A program made the position numbers and the translations under genes. Source: Chrysophaeum taylorii (Eukaryota; Sar; Pelagophyceae; Pelagomonadales; Pelagomonadaceae). Taken from it: a DNA stretch of 51,923 nucleotides. Location of the stretch: NCBI GenBank assembly GCA_029834535.1, contig JAQMWT010000087.1, positions 1-51,923 on the forward strand. The letters are read 5' to 3'. Below are positions 49,362-51,923 of this stretch, piece by piece (positions within the stretch are counted from its first letter, which is position 1; each line of letters opens with the position of its first letter). The notes below the pieces were generated by a model, which ran no database searches, was not told the origin of the DNA, and saw only the letters and a program-made list of their open reading frames with translations.

Positions 49362-49382
49362 CAAATACATTAATAAATAACT
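49362..49382 (-). promoter_or_regulatory. TATA-like Pol III promoter element of U6
   Basis: On the - strand TTATTTATTAATGTATTT lies roughly 15-35 bases upstream of the U6 5' end, where U6 genes carry a TATA box. It overlaps the tail of the SINE-like repeat described next. Confidence 0.55.
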
Positions 49383-49420
49383 AACTAGCTTCAGACCTCT
49401 CCTGAGCATGGGAGCCTCTC
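49378..49420 (-). repeat. SINE-3'-end-like repeat upstream of U6
   Basis: GGCTCCCATGCTC.GGAGAGG and GTCTGAAG.TAGTTAGTTA on the - strand, matching the 3' end of the insertion at 10177-10546 with two mismatches over about 37 bases. The sequence further upstream (49421-49740) does not obviously match that insertion, so only the 3' end is shared. Confidence 0.65.
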
Positions 49421-49782
49421 ACGGCTATTTCGCCACGGCCCTCTAGCATGAGCCCTCGCTAGAAACCCTAATAATCGACTTTTCAAAACGCAGTAGAGAT
49501 ACGGAGTCCGAACGCCGTGGCGCCGGCCGTCGATGCTTGTGGAGGAGGAGTGGCCAAACTCGCTGGGGGATCTCCTTGACACATGTCCTTGTCATGGTAA
49601 GCGGCGCCGCGGCGCGCGAATTTGTATGTGTCGCGTCGGTGGCGGTGTTTGTGGGCTGTTTGAATTAAGGACGCGATGCGCTTTTCTGGCCGAGCGCCTG
49701 CGAATTTTTAGGCAACTCCCATAAAAAATAAGACGGCCCGTCCCATTCGCCGGCGCTGGGCTCTTATTCTCACGCTCGTCCC
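49421..49782. other. Intergenic region
   Basis: No gene supported. Possibly the body of a SINE-like unit whose 3' end is at 49378, but I found no defined 5' boundary or target duplication. Confidence 0.35.
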
Positions 49783-51093
49783 GTGACGGCGCTCTGCACG
49801 CAGGACCTCGAACCAACTATGCTGGTGGATGCGTTCAAGGACCTCAACGACAAGCTCAATGGCGCACTCGATTGCGTTCCTTTCTGCGTGAAGCCCGGTC
49901 GCACCTTTTGGGCTAGCCACCCTAAGTCCTCCTGGTACGAGGTGCTCCAGCTCGAGCCCGAGGACTCCGACGTGGCCTTGGAGGGACTCGGCAATGGGAA
50001 AGAAGCAGCCGGCGCTGCGCAGCATCTACCGCGTCAAGGGCTCGGGGACGCACCCTGACTGCCAACCCTTCGTTGCGGACGACAACAGCAGCCAGTAAAT
50101 TGGTTCACCTACCACACCCCATTACATCCCGTTTCTACCGTCGCTGGCGCGACCCGAAACACACCCCGAGGATTTCAAGTCCGTGAAGGTGCCCCCCTCC
50201 AAACATCCGTGCGGGTCCCCACAGTTCACATACGGTCGGGGTCTCGACAAGGCACTCCGCCAATTCCGCGTACCGACAAAGACCTGGTAATTCCTCGCTC
50301 AAGATCATGACAAAAAAAAAAATCGCGACGACAGGATATCAACTCCCTCTCGATTCTCCTCTCTGCAGCCCTCCTCTGAACGCCCTGCGTTTTTATTCCG
50401 CGCGTCACGGGATTAGCATACCCCCCGTGCGTTGGGCTGGCATGTTGTTAGATATTTAAATGCGTTGATCTCATTTGATACATCGCGCAGGTCGTGCGTC
50501 GGGCGTACTACAGCGTGACCTCGTGACCAACCACGAAGGCCTCTTTCTGTATGACATCAACGGCATGTGGACTAGATTACCCACCGATGTGCTCATAGAG
50601 ACGGATGGTCACACGATGACAAAGGCGAAGGGAGATACCGAGACCATCATCTAGCACGTCGATCCCCTCTAGCGCGCCTACGCGTCTCTCTTCCCTCTCA
50701 TTCGCGCTGCGCGTCTTCTCACCGACTGCGACGACGTTGAGAGGCTCTGCGCCGCCTACAACAACACGTCAAACGCGCACGCAAGTGTACCCGACCATCC
50801 ACGTGCAGCTCAAGCTCCACATCATCGAAGGCCACGTCAAGTCCACCACCGCCAGGCACCGGCACGCGGACGGTCTCTTCACCGAGGACGCCTGCGAGGC
50901 GATCCACAAGGTCATCGACGCGCTGCGTCGTCGCTTTGCATGCGTCGAGGGCACCATCAAGCAGGGTGTCGAAGTTCAAAACCCTCGAAGTGAAGTCACG
51001 GGCCGGCCGGACGTCCAGGCCCTTGGGGACGCTCGTCGCCGCAAGCGTCGGGCGCGCGGACCATACGCCAAGAAGCTAAAGACGTCGCGCTAG
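49783..51093 (+). pseudogene. Decayed ORF, transposon-protein-like C-terminus
   Basis: Scattered + strand frames look like one broken protein. The pieces are QDLEPTMLVDAFKDLNDKLN and FWASHPKSSWYEVLQLEPED (49783-50000), TNHEGLFLYDINGMWTRLPT and IETDGHTMTKAKGD (about 50525-50650), then VQLKLHIIEGHVKSTTARHR and GLFTEDACEAIHKVIDALRR (50790-50950), ending at 51093 after a basic stretch. The K-L-H-x(3)-E-x-H followed by an acidic E-A-I-H block resembles the C-terminal region of some large protist transposase-like ORFs (Kyakuja/Dileera/Zisupton style), but this is a weak resemblance. Confidence 0.35.
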
Positions 51094-51160
51094 GCATTGC
51101 GGGATGAGTTGGGCAGAGACCTAGGGCTATGGCGCGAGCTGACCCTAGAGGGCCGAAAAG

Positions 51161-51856
51161 TCAAAGCTTGACGGAGGGGAAGAAGGGGCCAAAATTGGTC
51201 TGGCCGGTGGGCTTCGGCACGGCGGGCGAGACGAAATAGCGGTATATCATGGCGAAACTTGCGACAGTGAAGCTAAGCCCGCCTAGGGTGTACTGCGACG
51301 CGACGGCGTCGCCGGTGCAGAAGTCGTGGTACCACGAAAGGCCGCAACAGCTTCCAGTAAAGTACCAGAATCCGCCAACGAGGGTGAACGCGTCGACGAC
51401 AACCGCAGGAAGGTCGGCGCTGGGATTGGCGCCACGCACGAGCTTGGCCGCTTGCGATAGAACGATAATCGCCGAGCCGATCACGAATAACAAATCGCCC
51501 CAAAAAGGGTGGTATGCCGACGGAATAAAGAGGGAGGAACCGGTAAGGTAGAAGATCGAGCCGACTACCGACGCAAAGAAGTTGTAGTCGTCGCCCGGGT
51601 CAGCCTCCCGTAAGTACCACCATTCAGTGAGATCTGCGACGAGGAAGGACGCCGAGCCCAGAGTGTAGAGGTAACCAGCAGCCACGGCGGCGCCCGGCAG
51701 ACTGTAAGCAGCGGGATAGAACAAGGGTGATGCGGCGAGAAATCCGAGTGCGCCCAAGTTGAAAGCCGTGGCATGATACAATCGCCACAAATATGACTGC
51801 GGTGGCAATTGCTTTTCGTCCTTACCAATCAACGACACGGCGAAGGACGTCCGCAT
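51161..51856 (-). CDS. Hypothetical multi-span membrane protein, paralogue of the 40.6-kb gene
   Basis: 231 residues, ATG at 51856. Same layout as 40627-41319: LYHATAFNLGALGFLAASPL, GYLYTLGSASFLVADLTEWW, DDYNFFASVVGSIFYLTGSS, FWGDLLFVIGSAIIVLSQAA, LPAVVVDAFTLVGGFWYFTG, a Cys pair (SCCG), and SFTVASFAMIYRYFVSPAVP. The loops differ more than the helices, which suggests selection on both copies. The gene is intact and GC-rich. A Helitron-like left end begins 24 bases upstream of its ATG (51881). Function not recognised. Confidence 0.8.
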   Translation of the reverse strand: MRTSFAVSLIGKDEKQLPPQSYLWRLYHATAFNLGALGFLAASPLFYPAAYSLPGAAVAAGYLYTLGSASFLVADLTEWWYLREADPGDDYNFFASVVGSIFYLTGSSLFIPSAYHPFWGDLLFVIGSAIIVLSQAAKLVRGANPSADLPAVVVDAFTLVGGFWYFTGSCCGLSWYHDFCTGDAVASQYTLGGLSFTVASFAMIYRYFVSPAVPKPTGQTNFGPFFPSVKL

Positions 51857-51880
51857 CCTAATAGTACGTCAGTCTTGTGA

Positions 51881-51923
51881 TCCTAACTACTAATCGACAG
51901 ATGTTTGTCTGTTTGTGTTTGTT
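51881..51923 (+). mobile_element. Helitron-like element, copy 4 (left end only, cut by window edge)
   Basis: TCCTAACTACTAATCGACAG followed by ATGTTTGTCTGTTTGTG, identical to the left ends at 26366 and 35899 and preceded by GA. The rest lies outside the window. Confidence 0.65.

Overview
This is a nuclear window from a unicellular eukaryote, most likely a GC-rich microalga or other protist. The evidence is a U6 snRNA gene, eukaryotic tRNAs (one with a spliceable anticodon-loop intron and an extra D-loop insertion), a class I-like PI3-kinase, a Tpr nuclear-basket protein, DUS3, an LMBR1-type membrane protein and an HPPD. Host genes are compact, GC-rich and almost intronless (one 39-nt intron is visible), and are separated by microsatellites. 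I cannot name the species; oddly placed tRNA introns are known from cyanidiophyte red algae and picoprasinophytes, but one tRNA does not decide lineage.

Layout. 1-12.1 kb: a decayed Ty1/copia-type retroelement folded into a large inverted duplication centred at about 3245. The left arm (+ strand, 1-3242) holds integrase and RT remnants and is cut by the window edge. The right arm (- strand) runs from 3247 back through RT, integrase, a long unusual region with a C5-cytosine DNA methyltransferase, and gag at 10.5-12.1 kb. A 370-bp SINE-like insertion splits the gag-pol frame at 10177-10546. 13.35 kb: tRNA-Lys. 14.7-15.7 kb: a tandem repeat and an ORF with a possible Cys/His protease look. 16.4-24.1 kb: an alpha/beta-hydrolase (acyl-protein thioesterase family) convergent with the Tpr gene. 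25.0-27.3 kb and 34.6-35.9 kb: three Helitron-like elements (two in tandem, one inverted), each carrying only the C-terminal part of a Pif1/Helitron helicase; a fourth copy begins at the right edge (51881). 29.3-41.3 kb: host genes: LMBR1-like, PI3K, a small unknown, DUS3, HPPD and a multi-span membrane protein. 41.5-42.5 kb: a fold-back repeat cluster. 42.5-49 kb: little beyond gene relics, including a decayed Crinkler-type kinase. 49.0-49.4 kb: tRNA-Ala and U6 snRNA. 49.8-51.1 kb: a decayed ORF resembling a transposon protein. 51.2-51.9 kb: a paralogue of the 40.6-kb membrane protein.

The strongest candidate for something unusual is the copia-like element that carries a Dcm-type methyltransferase between gag and integrase. 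A recurring 21-nt motif encoding S-L-N-Y sits at its module boundaries and may mark polyprotein cleavage sites. The host genes are ordinary housekeeping and signalling genes with some odd architectures. They do not form an operon and I infer no shared pathway.
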